Assembly (NCBI GenBank): GCA_903887415.1
Contig: CAISPO010000035.1
Span: forward strand, 1 to 57,395
Direction of reading: 5' to 3'
DNA from: an uncultured Bacteroidota bacterium
GTDB lineage: Bacteria > Bacteroidota > Bacteroidia > Chitinophagales > Chitinophagaceae
DNA length: 57,395 bases
Shown piece after piece: positions 14,325 through 21,839 of the stretch (position 1 is the stretch's first letter; each line of letters starts with the position of its first letter). Below the pieces are notes generated by a model. That model made no database searches. It saw only the letters and a list, made by a program, of their open reading frames with translations, and was not told the origin of the DNA. The position numbers and the translations under genes are program-made.

Positions 14325-15203
14325 TTATACGAACTCCCTTAAAAGAGTATCAATTCTGTCTTTCTTTTCAGAAGATAATTTCAGGTCTAAATCTTGTTTC
14401 AATTGCCTGAAATTCTCTTTAAATACGCTGCAATCATTTTTTATAAAACAGCCTGCAAGCTGTTTATAATCTGTTTGATTTTTTTTATGAATCAATCCTT
14501 TTTCGGAAAGTTCCAAAATAAAATATAGTAGTTCAGACGCATTGCCATCATGCCATTTCACGGGTCTTAATTTTGAAATTTCTTTTTCTGAAAAAATGTT
14601 TTTGAAATCAACGATTGGAGTATCAGAAGAAATAAGACCGTCTATCATTTTTTCATGCAGTTGGTTTAATTCTTCCTTTTTACCAAGCCATTTGTATGAT
14701 AACAGCAGTTTTTTATTTGGTAATTTATTAGGTGGGGTATCTTCTTCAATTGTTTCTTTAGCAGAATCTATTTGGGTTTCTGCATACTCAATATTTGATA
14801 CACTCAAATAACCTGCATATTCAAATCCCAGATGTTTAAATTCTTTCTCTAAGTCAATTAGTACGTCATAAATAGTAGGCTCTACATATTCATACTCCGG
14901 CGATAAAGGATTATAATTCGTGATCTCCATTGGCACCATTTCAATCCCATTGAATACATCTTTATAGCTTTTGGGTTTATATTTCTTTATTGGTTCACTA
15001 TCACGGGCTTTTTTGATAAACAAATTATAGAGGTAATTTGTTGCACTATTTAAATGTTGTAAAAATTCAAGACGCTCCTTTTTAAAAGAATATCTGACTT
15101 TAGCCTCAGCAACAAAAAATGTATTTAAATCATCAGAATGATTTACTAAACCATCCATAATAATTGAAATATAGTCATCCTGTTTTAAAATTTCAGAATC
15201 CAT
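14325..15203 (-). CDS. RteC-like protein of the integrative element
   Basis: The 292-aa protein is hydrophilic without signal or membrane segments. The C-terminal third (LRPVKWHDGNASELLYFILELSEKGLIHKK ... QLAGCFIKNDCSVFKENFRQLK) resembles the RteC domain, which in Bacteroides conjugative transposons activates excision genes. The N-terminal region (helical, KERLEFLQHLNSATNYLYNLF) is less familiar. It starts only 6 nt after... the gap to the integrase stop is 6 nt with the integrase gene upstream, so the two are probably one transcript. RteC-type regulation of excision is a family-based suggestion, not shown here. Confidence 0.55.
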   Translation of the reverse strand: MDSEILKQDDYISIIMDGLVNHSDDLNTFFVAEAKVRYSFKKERLEFLQHLNSATNYLYNLFIKKARDSEPIKKYKPKSYKDVFNGIEMVPMEITNYNPLSPEYEYVEPTIYDVLIDLEKEFKHLGFEYAGYLSVSNIEYAETQIDSAKETIEEDTPPNKLPNKKLLLSYKWLGKKEELNQLHEKMIDGLISSDTPIVDFKNIFSEKEISKLRPVKWHDGNASELLYFILELSEKGLIHKKNQTDYKQLAGCFIKNDCSVFKENFRQLKQDLDLKLSSEKKDRIDTLLREFV

Positions 15204-15209
15204 TTTTGA

Positions 15210-16283
15210 TTAAAAATTAACCGAAGGTAAATTATCAATAGCTTTTTCTTTCAGGGAATTTACAACATGCGTGTAACGCTGGGTATATCTAAGTGTTGTA
15301 TGCCCTAATAAATTACTCGCTGTATTTACATCTGCACCAAAGAAAATAATGTTTGTAGCGAATGAGTGCCGGGCGCAATGCCATGTGATTTTCTTTTGAA
15401 TTTTGGCATTTTTTACCCAATGCTTAATATCTTTCAGGCAAGCGGTATGAGATGGTAATTTAAAAACTGGCTCTGTGCTAACACCTTGTTTTCCTAAAAT
15501 GTTGATCGCTGAATCATGCAAATTAAGACTAACCTTATGCCCGGTCTTGGATTGTACTATTGATAATTGTTTGTTCTTTAAATTCAGGTGTTCCCATTTC
15601 AAAGCTATTATATCGCAAAACCTCAAACCTGTAAAACAGGAAAAAATAAAAGCCCTTTTTACTTCAATATTGGTAATCGGTTCTGCCGCTAATTTTTGTA
15701 TCTCTTCCATAGTTAAGATTTCCTTTTTCACCCCCTCAACACGCCTTACAGACACATTGGATGCAGGGTTATTGTTTATTACCTTATCCCTTGTTGCCTG
15801 AATTAATACCTTTTTAAACTTGCTGAAATAATTTGCGGGGCTTTCTCCGTTTAACTCACTTAAAAGATAGTCTTTAAAGTCAATAACCAAACTTTCCGTA
15901 ACCTGATTAATTGTAAGCCCTTTAATGTTGTCCTCTTTAAGATAGTCTTTGAATTTGGCAAGGGTGCTAACAATAACACGTTTATCTTTCTTCTTGTAGT
16001 TGTCTATGAACTTTTGGAAGTATTCCAAAAAATCCACCCTGTTTTTAAACTTCGCAGCAACCTGATAATCAGATCCCTCCAATTCCATAGCTTTTTTATT
16101 CCTGATGCTTTCGGCTAATGCTTTATTCTCTTTATTCTTTTGCCTGTCAACCGGGGAAGTTGGTTTTGTGATTAGCTTTAAATGCTTTAGAAATTCATAA
16201 TAGCGTTTGCCATTGTGGTAAATATCCAGCATTAACGTTGTCGTGTTGTCGGAATTTTCACGTTCCCTAAGTTTTACGCTCAT
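15210..16283 (-). CDS. int: Tyrosine recombinase/integrase of the tRNA-Glu element
   Basis: The 357-aa protein has the three-part layout of Bacteroidota phage-type integrases: an N-terminal arm-binding domain (VKLRERENSDNTTTLMLDIYHNGKRYYEFL), a SAM-like core-binding domain (about residues 85-170), and the catalytic domain. Catalytic residues are visible: Arg in FTGLRFCDI, HxxR in WHCARHSFAT, the second His in NLLGHTTLRYT, and the nucleophile Tyr in QRYTHVV. It should recombine the 24-bp core shared by attL and attR. It sits immediately inside attR, the usual position, with GTAAC-type arm repeats between gene and core. Confidence 0.95.
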   Translation of the reverse strand: MSVKLRERENSDNTTTLMLDIYHNGKRYYEFLKHLKLITKPTSPVDRQKNKENKALAESIRNKKAMELEGSDYQVAAKFKNRVDFLEYFQKFIDNYKKKDKRVIVSTLAKFKDYLKEDNIKGLTINQVTESLVIDFKDYLLSELNGESPANYFSKFKKVLIQATRDKVINNNPASNVSVRRVEGVKKEILTMEEIQKLAAEPITNIEVKRAFIFSCFTGLRFCDIIALKWEHLNLKNKQLSIVQSKTGHKVSLNLHDSAINILGKQGVSTEPVFKLPSHTACLKDIKHWVKNAKIQKKITWHCARHSFATNIIFFGADVNTASNLLGHTTLRYTQRYTHVVNSLKEKAIDNLPSVNF

Positions 16284-16410
16284 GTTACTTTTGATTTTGT
16301 TACTTGGTTAATGAAACTTGTTATCTCCTGAAACATGCTACAATAAAGGGTTTTATGCTTTTATTTTTCTTTGGTTTTATAATGTTCCGTAAAGTTAAAC
16401 AAAGTTTTTC

Positions 16411-16434
16411 AAAAGTAACAATAGAGTAACAAAA
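16411..16434 (+). repeat. Right arm-type repeat of the element
   Basis: Identical over 24 bp to 5563-5586 and in the same orientation; it lies 93 bp inside the attR core and upstream of the integrase gene. Confidence 0.7.
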
Positions 16435-16526
16435 TGTGTGAAAATAACCTCTAACGCAAGTAAGGCAAAAGAATTGAAATACAGTATTTACAATACTTTC
16501 AGGGTGTTGGCTCTTGGTGAAATAGT

Positions 16527-16550
16527 GGGTTCGATTCCCGTACATGCTAC
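16527..16550 (+). other. attR core: displaced tRNA-Glu 3' end
   Basis: The 24-bp copy of the tRNA-Glu T-arm and acceptor end. It is followed by CCA (16550-16552) and the native terminator, so this side carries the chromosomal sequence that originally completed the tRNA gene. The serine recombinase stop codon (TAG, read on the minus strand at 16547-16549) falls inside it. Confidence 0.9.
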
Positions 16551-18115
16551 CAAAGAGGGGACTGCAAATCAAATTGCAGTCCCCTCTTTTCTTTTGCGTC
16601 TGAAACCCTTGCTATGCGTGCAAAGTAGCTGAATGCCTTATTGCTTTTGGGAGTTCGACACTCGTCTTTTTTTCGATTATAGTATATACCGTCAGGGAAA
16701 ACGAGATACTGAATGGCTTGTTTGTCGTTGTAATCAGCGGAAGCCCACTCTGTAGCGAGTTTCGAAGATGCCCGGAACGCTGTATCAATGTATTCGTCAA
16801 GGTTCGACACCCTTTTCCCAAATTTGGAGAATTCCTTTTCAATTTCGTTTCTTTCTTCAAGAAATTTCGCTTGAAATTTGTCGAACATATCTTTGGTAAT
16901 TTCCTCAAGCACATATCTTTCCTCAAGTCTTTCAAGTTTCTTATTGATTTCAGATAACTGTTTTTCTACATTTTTTACGTTGTCTTCTTTTTGATCATTC
17001 AGTCGGTTATATTCAACAATCATTTGTTGCTTTATAAGATACTGTGTAGCCTCATCGAACTCTAAAGAAAAACCAGAAAGCATACCCATAAAACTTTTAT
17101 GAAGTGTATCTGCTCTCATGTTACATTTACAGCCGAGCGTGTTGCACTTGTAATAATATTGCTGATTTTTAGAGGCTTTATAGGCCCTTAAAAATTGACC
17201 GCATTCATCACATTTATAAAACCGCTTTAGAGGGATATCCTCATTTTCAGGATTGGAGTTATATCCTTGCTTACGTTCTGAAAGAATATCATTTGCCTCA
17301 AGGAAGACCTCTTTTGAAATCAGCTTCTCATGGTTACCTTCTATTATCTGCCCTTCTAATGCTGTGTGAACGAGCAAACCGCAGTAAAAAGGATTACGAA
17401 AGAATGCAGACATTCTTTGATTGGTTATTTTCACCCCCTGCGCTGCCAACCTGCGTATGATCTCTTCGCTGGTGATCTTCTCCTTAATCTTCCAGTAAAA
17501 TGCCTTCTTGAGCAGTTTACCTGTGCTATTCACGACAATAGACCGTTTCCCATTTGAGCGTACTATATCGTAGCCGATAGGTGGAGCGGTACACCATTCC
17601 CCACGCAATAGCATTTCCTTGATACCTGCCATGCATTTTTCTCTACGCTGTTGATTATCATATTCGCTAAAGATGAATTGAATGTTTTGTTGCAGGGTAC
17701 CACTGGCTGTTGAGGCGTCCGTTGGCTGAGTAACAGAATATACTACTATGCCTTGGCTTTTTAATTGATCAGCTATATAAATTGCATTTGCTCCTGAACG
17801 ACTAAATCGGTCAACACTGTAAACAATAATGTAGGATATTTTCTCCCGGCTTTTCTTTACGAAGGAAAGCATATTATTGAATTGCTTTCTTTCATCAGTT
17901 TTCGCGCTTTCAAACGTCCCACCGAAATAGCCCATGATTTGTAAGCCACTTTTTTTAGCAGATATTTCACAGGCTTTCTTTTGAGTGTCCAGACTTAAAT
18001 TATTATCGGCCTGTTCTTTTGTCGAAACGCGGGTATAGATAACGCAATTACTTCCTTTGATTTTTGACTTATGAGAGCCTTTAGCAAAGGTTTTGAATAG
18101 TGTGTTGTCGCTCAT
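16547..18115 (-). CDS. Large serine recombinase
   Basis: The 522-aa protein has an N-terminal resolvase domain with the nucleophile in CVIYTRVSTKEQADNNLSL, and SYIIVYSVDRFSRSGANAIY and TLQQNIQFIFSEYDNQQRREK further on. A recombinase domain follows (about residues 180-280, PPIGYDIVRSNGKRSIV), then a zinc ribbon (YKCDECGQFLRAYK ... CNTLGCKC) and a coiled coil (about 365-440). Length and order match large serine integrases. Its last 15 or so codons run through the tRNA terminator and stop in the att core, so the natural C-terminus may have been altered. The start overlaps the stop of the 81-aa gene (ATGA), indicating coupling. Confidence 0.93.
   Translation of the reverse strand: MSDNTLFKTFAKGSHKSKIKGSNCVIYTRVSTKEQADNNLSLDTQKKACEISAKKSGLQIMGYFGGTFESAKTDERKQFNNMLSFVKKSREKISYIIVYSVDRFSRSGANAIYIADQLKSQGIVVYSVTQPTDASTASGTLQQNIQFIFSEYDNQQRREKCMAGIKEMLLRGEWCTAPPIGYDIVRSNGKRSIVVNSTGKLLKKAFYWKIKEKITSEEIIRRLAAQGVKITNQRMSAFFRNPFYCGLLVHTALEGQIIEGNHEKLISKEVFLEANDILSERKQGYNSNPENEDIPLKRFYKCDECGQFLRAYKASKNQQYYYKCNTLGCKCNMRADTLHKSFMGMLSGFSLEFDEATQYLIKQQMIVEYNRLNDQKEDNVKNVEKQLSEINKKLERLEERYVLEEITKDMFDKFQAKFLEERNEIEKEFSKFGKRVSNLDEYIDTAFRASSKLATEWASADYNDKQAIQYLVFPDGIYYNRKKDECRTPKSNKAFSYFARIARVSDAKEKRGLQFDLQSPLW
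16552..16590 (+). terminator. Native tRNA-Glu terminator, now separated from the tRNA
   Basis: AAAGAGGGGACTGCAA and TTGCAGTCCCCTCTTT form a perfect 16-bp stem with a 6-nt loop, followed by T-rich sequence. It can work in both directions. On the minus strand it is read as the last codons of the serine recombinase gene. Confidence 0.85.
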
Positions 18116-18357
18116 GCTGCTTTAAGTTTTTCTGTTTCAATAGGTAATGCAATTTGCTTGCCATCTTTCTGCCGTTTGGAACATACGTTATAGATAAAGC
18201 GGGTGTACGCTTTAATTGTTTCAATAAGCCCGCTTATCTCCTCATCAGTCCAGTTCTTATATTTCTCGAACTGGCGTACCTCATCGGGAGTGATGTCCTC
18301 CGTCCTATTGTATTGGTCTTTGATCTTAACTGTAAAATTGATAGTGAATTGCGCCAT
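18112..18357 (-). CDS. Small protein coupled to the serine recombinase
   Basis: The 81-aa protein (MAQFTINFTVKIKDQYNRTE ... ALPIETEKLKAA) is charged and has no membrane or signal segment. Its TGA overlaps the recombinase ATG, so both are made from one transcript. A partner of this size directly before a serine recombinase could be a directionality or DNA-binding accessory factor; I do not recognise the family. Its start codon lies inside the remaining part of the truncated secreted-protein gene, in a different frame. Confidence 0.65.
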   Translation of the reverse strand: MAQFTINFTVKIKDQYNRTEDITPDEVRQFEKYKNWTDEEISGLIETIKAYTRFIYNVCSKRQKDGKQIALPIETEKLKAA

Positions 18358-18592
18358 TGCCTATAAAGATGTTGAGGCCACGTACAGCTGATATCTTGAA
18401 CTGGATATCATGCCTTACTTTGCGGTTTTGGTCTGTTATTTGGCCTCTATTCTCTATAAAAGAAGGAGATGCATGTATCTGTGATAAAGCAGCAACGCCT
18501 GTTAATGTATTATCTTTTAGATTATGGGAAATTTTCCCCTGAGTTGTCAAGGTATATAGGGCAAGAAAGCTAATAAGAAAAATCTTTTTCAT
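18326..18592 (-). pseudogene. Truncated N-terminus of a large secreted protein
   Basis: The 88-codon frame begins with a signal peptide (MKKIFLISFLALYTLTTQGK) and continues into FIENRGQITDQNRKVRHDIQF and GLNIFIGNGAIHYQF. This is the start of the large Bacteroidota surface proteins that open with an ENKGQ(I/V)-type DUF7948 domain and go on with SBBP or PKD repeats, usually over a thousand residues. Here the frame ends in TAA within the start of the recombinase partner gene. The rest of the gene is not found in the window, so it was removed by the recombinase insertion or a later deletion. Confidence 0.75.
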
Positions 18593-18981
18593 ATTTTCAG
18601 TTTACGTAAAGATAATATTTTAACACAACACACAAATTAAAACACTAAAGTAAATGTTTATGTTATCTGAGCAATTTCATCGTTGCATATATTTTATGAC
18701 AAAATTCTCGTATTTGGTTCGTAGTTTTTGTCAGTGGGTACCGTTAATTTAATGGATTATATTCTAAGTTTTTGGGCAATTTTATAAATTTCAATCAAAT
18801 CTTCAAAGATTTGGTTCGACATTTCCCCTGTTGAGCCTACATAAGGAGTGCTCAAAGGATAATTCTTTTGCTTTATTCGAGACACCAGAGAAGATGGAGC
18901 CAATGGATCAAAGAAGGAAGGTCTTTTCTCACACTACTATTGGAATTTATAAACCTTATATTTGCACGCATAAATAAACTC
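18593..18981 (+). promoter_or_regulatory. Intergenic region with promoter of the acyl carrier protein gene
   Basis: TATATTTG at 18957-18964 fits the -7 consensus and lies 17 nt before the ATG at 18982; the -33 region is degenerate. An 8-bp inverted repeat CAAATCTT-CA-AAGATTTG at 18796-18813 could be an operator. An open frame extends upstream of 18982, but translation from there is unlikely because the conserved carrier-protein sequence begins at MEELKIKLKQQ. No further gene is seen in this stretch. Confidence 0.5.
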
Positions 18982-19239
18982 ATGGAAGAACTCAAAATAA
19001 AGCTGAAGCAGCAGATAATAGATTCACTGAACCTGCAGGGAATGAAGCCAGAAGATATTAAAGATGATGCTCCTCTCTTCGGTGATGGCCTGGGCCTGGA
19101 CAGTATAGACTCGCTGGAGCTGATGGTGCTGCTGGAGCGCAACTACGGCATTAAGATAGAAGACGCCCGCGAAGGCCGCAAAATACTTACGTCGGTGCAA
19201 ACTATGGCGGAATACATTCAGCAACACAGCAAAATATAA
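18982..19239 (+). CDS. Acyl carrier protein
   Basis: The 85-aa protein has the 4'-phosphopantetheine attachment site LGLDSIDSLEL with Ser in the DSID motif, and the overall length and acidity of acyl carrier proteins (LLERNYGIKIEDAREGRKIL follows). The ATG at 18982 gives a normal length; the longer open frame is not supported. It is the first gene of a short operon with two ketosynthase-like proteins, 6 nt before the next start. The context points to a secondary aromatic-polyene or flexirubin-type pathway rather than primary fatty acid synthesis, which has its own ACP. Confidence 0.88.
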   Translation: MEELKIKLKQQIIDSLNLQGMKPEDIKDDAPLFGDGLGLDSIDSLELMVLLERNYGIKIEDAREGRKILTSVQTMAEYIQQHSKI

Positions 19240-19245
19240 CGCCGC

Positions 19246-20457
19246 ATGGCGGAAAGAGTAGTCATAACAGGGCTCGGCATCATATCTGCACTGGGCACCG
19301 GCAAGGACGCCCATCTCACTGCTTTCCGTGCATCGAGGAGCGGCATAACCGGGGTTACCCATCTTAAGTCTGTACATGCAGATGAGTTTGTGCTGGGCGA
19401 GATAAAGATGAGTAATGATGAGCTATCTGAAAAGTTAGGGGTTCCCACCGGCGATAATGGCTATACCCGCACTACCCTTCTCTGCCTTGCCGCGATGGAT
19501 GACCTGTTACAAACTACAGACCTCAGCCTGCTGCGCAACGAGCCTTTTGCGTTTATCAATGCCAATACCGTAGGCGGCATGAGCAAGATGGAAGACATTT
19601 ACATGGATGTGATCGCAACCGGTACCGACGAAAAAAACAATAAATACATCAATACCCTCGACTGCGCGGAAAGCACGGAAAATGTAGCGGATCATTATGG
19701 GTTAAAACCAATAATGGCTACTATAAGCACTGCATGTTCCTCTTCATCCAACTCACTGATACTGGGAGCGAGGATGATAAAACAGGGCATTGTGCAACGA
19801 GCCATATGCGGCGGCGGTGACGCCCTGAGCCGATTTACACTGAATGGTTTTTACAGCCTCAAGAATGTGGACAAAAAGCCCTGCCAGCCCTTCGATCAAA
19901 ACAGGGGTGGGCTAAACCTGGGCGAGGCTGCCGGCTATTGCCTGCTTGAGTCTGAATCATCGGCAAAAGCAAGGGGCGCGAATATTATTGCGGTGCTCAG
20001 CGGCTATGCCAATACAAATGACGCCTATCACCCCACTGCCCCGTCACCTACAGGCGAAGGGGCCAGCCGCACGATGCAGCAGGCACTCGACATGGCGGCC
20101 CTTGCGCCGGAAGATATTGGCTATATTAACGCTCATGGCACGGCCACGCAAAACAACGATCTTTCCGAAGGCCTAGCTATTCAGCGTGTGTTTGGAACGA
20201 ACGCACCTTATTTCAGTTCCACCAAGCCGTTTACCGGACATACGCTGGCTGCAGCCGGCGTAATAGAAGCCATCTTTGGCATGTGGGCTATGGAAGAACA
20301 GATGATATTGCCCAACCTCAACTTTGAGACCCGTATGGAAGAGCTCGGCATACAGCCGGTAAGCTCCTTGATGGAGCACACACCTATAAACCATGTGCTT
20401 AGCAATTCGTTCGGCTTCGGCGGCAGCAATGTTTCACTCATATTCAGCAAGGCGTAA
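19246..20457 (+). CDS. Beta-ketoacyl-ACP synthase (flexirubin/aryl-polyene type)
   Basis: The 403-aa protein is a FabF-like condensing enzyme. The active-site Cys is in STACSSSSNSLILGA, and the two catalytic His are in INAHGTATQNND and FTGHTLAAAGVIEAI; the C-terminal NSFGFGGSNVSLIFSK is also typical. It would condense malonyl-ACP with an acyl chain. It is located 6 nt after the ACP gene and is followed by a ketosynthase lacking the catalytic residues, an arrangement that resembles the KS/chain-length-factor pair of aryl polyene, flexirubin or type II polyketide pathways. No ketoreductase, dehydratase or starter-unit gene is seen here. Confidence 0.88.
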   Translation: MAERVVITGLGIISALGTGKDAHLTAFRASRSGITGVTHLKSVHADEFVLGEIKMSNDELSEKLGVPTGDNGYTRTTLLCLAAMDDLLQTTDLSLLRNEPFAFINANTVGGMSKMEDIYMDVIATGTDEKNNKYINTLDCAESTENVADHYGLKPIMATISTACSSSSNSLILGARMIKQGIVQRAICGGGDALSRFTLNGFYSLKNVDKKPCQPFDQNRGGLNLGEAAGYCLLESESSAKARGANIIAVLSGYANTNDAYHPTAPSPTGEGASRTMQQALDMAALAPEDIGYINAHGTATQNNDLSEGLAIQRVFGTNAPYFSSTKPFTGHTLAAAGVIEAIFGMWAMEEQMILPNLNFETRMEELGIQPVSSLMEHTPINHVLSNSFGFGGSNVSLIFSKA

Positions 20458-20465
20458 ATATTTCA

Positions 20466-20515
20466 TGCAAAGGCGCAAAGCTCGCAATTCTCTCATTTGT
20501 TTTTAAAGGCCGCCA
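20466..20515 (+). repeat. GCAAAG-type intergenic repeat, copy A
   Basis: A partial copy of a dispersed intergenic sequence (GCAAAGGCGCAAAGCTCGCA ... TTTTTAAAGGCCGC) seen also at 26656, 29299 and 38592. It lies between the two ketosynthase genes. Confidence 0.55.
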
Positions 20516-20634
20516 AAAACAAATATACAATTGGCTTTGCCTATGCTTTGCCCCATGACTATAGAGGCTGCGCACTAGCGAGAAAAATTATCGCGGCCTT
20601 TTCTGCGCCCGTTTTTTTCCTATCTTGCCACCGT

Positions 20635-21705
20635 ATGAAACAACCGCTCTACATATTGTCTGCATGTTCTATATCCCCGCAGCATAGCTATGATATGGAG
20701 CGGTTCCTTAACCCCGTTATCAGCAGCGATGATAACAAGCTGTATGTTACCGCTCCTGATTACGCAAAGTACATATCGCCCGTAGCCATCAGGCGCATGA
20801 GCCGTATGCTGAAAATGGGCATTACTGCTGGGATGCGCAGCCTGGAAATGGCCGGCATCGTTACTCCTGATGCCATCATTATAGGGACAGCCCGCGGCAG
20901 CGTTACGGATATGGAAAACTTCCTCAAAGATATGATCAGCCTGAAGGAAGAAGCGCTTACGCCTACCGGCTTTATACAGTCCACCTACAACTCTGTGAAC
21001 GGCTGGCTGGCTATGATGACCAAAAGCACCCGCTACAACCAGACCTATGTGCACCGTGGTTTTTCGCTGGAGCTGTGCCTGCTTGACGCGCAAATGATGC
21101 TGGCTGAAGCCACTGGGAACAAATACTTGCTCGCAGGCGGCTTCGACGAGCTTACGGAAGAATACTTTATTATACGCGACAAGATAGATTATTATAAAGA
21201 CGAACCTGTAAACAGCCGCACTCTGCTATCACATTACGACACAAAGGGTTCCATAGGTGGTGAAGGGGCCCATTTTTTCACCCTCAGCAACGACCCGAAC
21301 AACGCAACCTGCGCCATACACGGCATAGCGATGCTGCAACAACCCTCCAGCGATGCCCTGCAACAAGCTATAGCCGATATGCTGGAAAAAAATGGGATTA
21401 CCAATGATGATATAGATGTAATGATGTGTGGTATGAATGGCGATGTCCGAAACAAATTTCTCATGGACCCACTCATTGCGGGCTGCTCCACAAACACTAC
21501 TATTGCGGCCTTTAAGCAACTTTCCGGCGAATATGATACTGCCTCCGGTTTTGGGCTGTGGCTGGTGCATTATCTGTTCACTCATAGCAGTATCCCTTCT
21601 GATATAATATACAAGCAGGGTTCTTCAACCTCCGTAAAGAACGTGCTGCTTTGCAATGTTACCATTGCGTGCAATGTGACGCTGATGCTGGTGACATCTT
21701 CATAG
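20635..21705 (+). CDS. Ketosynthase-like protein without catalytic residues (chain-length-factor type)
   Basis: The start at ATG 20635 (MKQPLYILSACSISPQ) gives 356 aa. The fold is that of a beta-ketoacyl synthase (PDAIIIGTARGSVTDMENFL; AGGFDELTEEYF; SGEYDTASGFGLW), but the active-site Cys is replaced in YVHRGFSLELCLLDAQM, and the NAHGT motif is changed to MMCGMNGDV. Such degenerate partners form heterodimers with an active ketosynthase and set chain length. The C-terminus (CNVTIACNVTLMLVTSS) is like that of the family. It completes the three-gene operon. The pathway (flexirubin or related pigment) is inferred; supporting genes are not in the window. Confidence 0.75.
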   Translation: MKQPLYILSACSISPQHSYDMERFLNPVISSDDNKLYVTAPDYAKYISPVAIRRMSRMLKMGITAGMRSLEMAGIVTPDAIIIGTARGSVTDMENFLKDMISLKEEALTPTGFIQSTYNSVNGWLAMMTKSTRYNQTYVHRGFSLELCLLDAQMMLAEATGNKYLLAGGFDELTEEYFIIRDKIDYYKDEPVNSRTLLSHYDTKGSIGGEGAHFFTLSNDPNNATCAIHGIAMLQQPSSDALQQAIADMLEKNGITNDDIDVMMCGMNGDVRNKFLMDPLIAGCSTNTTIAAFKQLSGEYDTASGFGLWLVHYLFTHSSIPSDIIYKQGSSTSVKNVLLCNVTIACNVTLMLVTSS

Positions 21706-21839
21706 GTGTATTTACCTTTAGAAAACTAAATTCATCACAAGCATTTTGGCTAGCGCCAGCTCATAATTTTGTTCCTATACCGGGGACTGAAGGCCAGGGC
21801 TACTATCAAATGCCTGACTTTGTTATCTATTTGGTATAA

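Larger units (their letters stand above)
5483..16550. mobile_element. Integrative element of 11 kb inserted in tRNA-Glu
   Basis: The element is bounded by the 24-bp tRNA-derived direct repeat. A tyrosine integrase gene lies at the right end, with arm-site-like repeats inside both ends. Its core module on the minus strand is integrase, RteC-like protein, HTH protein, RepA-like ATPase and primase-like protein. Cargo consists of a GNAT/small-protein pair, a structured non-coding region, a secreted repeat protein and an unknown 377-aa protein. Base composition is more AT-rich than the flanking chromosome, except for the non-coding region at about 9.9-10.5 kb. No relaxase, coupling protein, conjugation or phage structural gene is visible, so it must be mobilised by a helper or be a satellite-type element. 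Confidence 0.9.

Noticed and set aside
5483..16550. Conjugative transposon or prophage
   Set aside because: No relaxase, coupling protein, tra genes, terminase, capsid or tail genes are visible in 11 kb.
16321..16572. 83-codon frame on the minus strand across attR
   Set aside because: It reads through the tRNA fragment and integrase upstream region and has no coding character.
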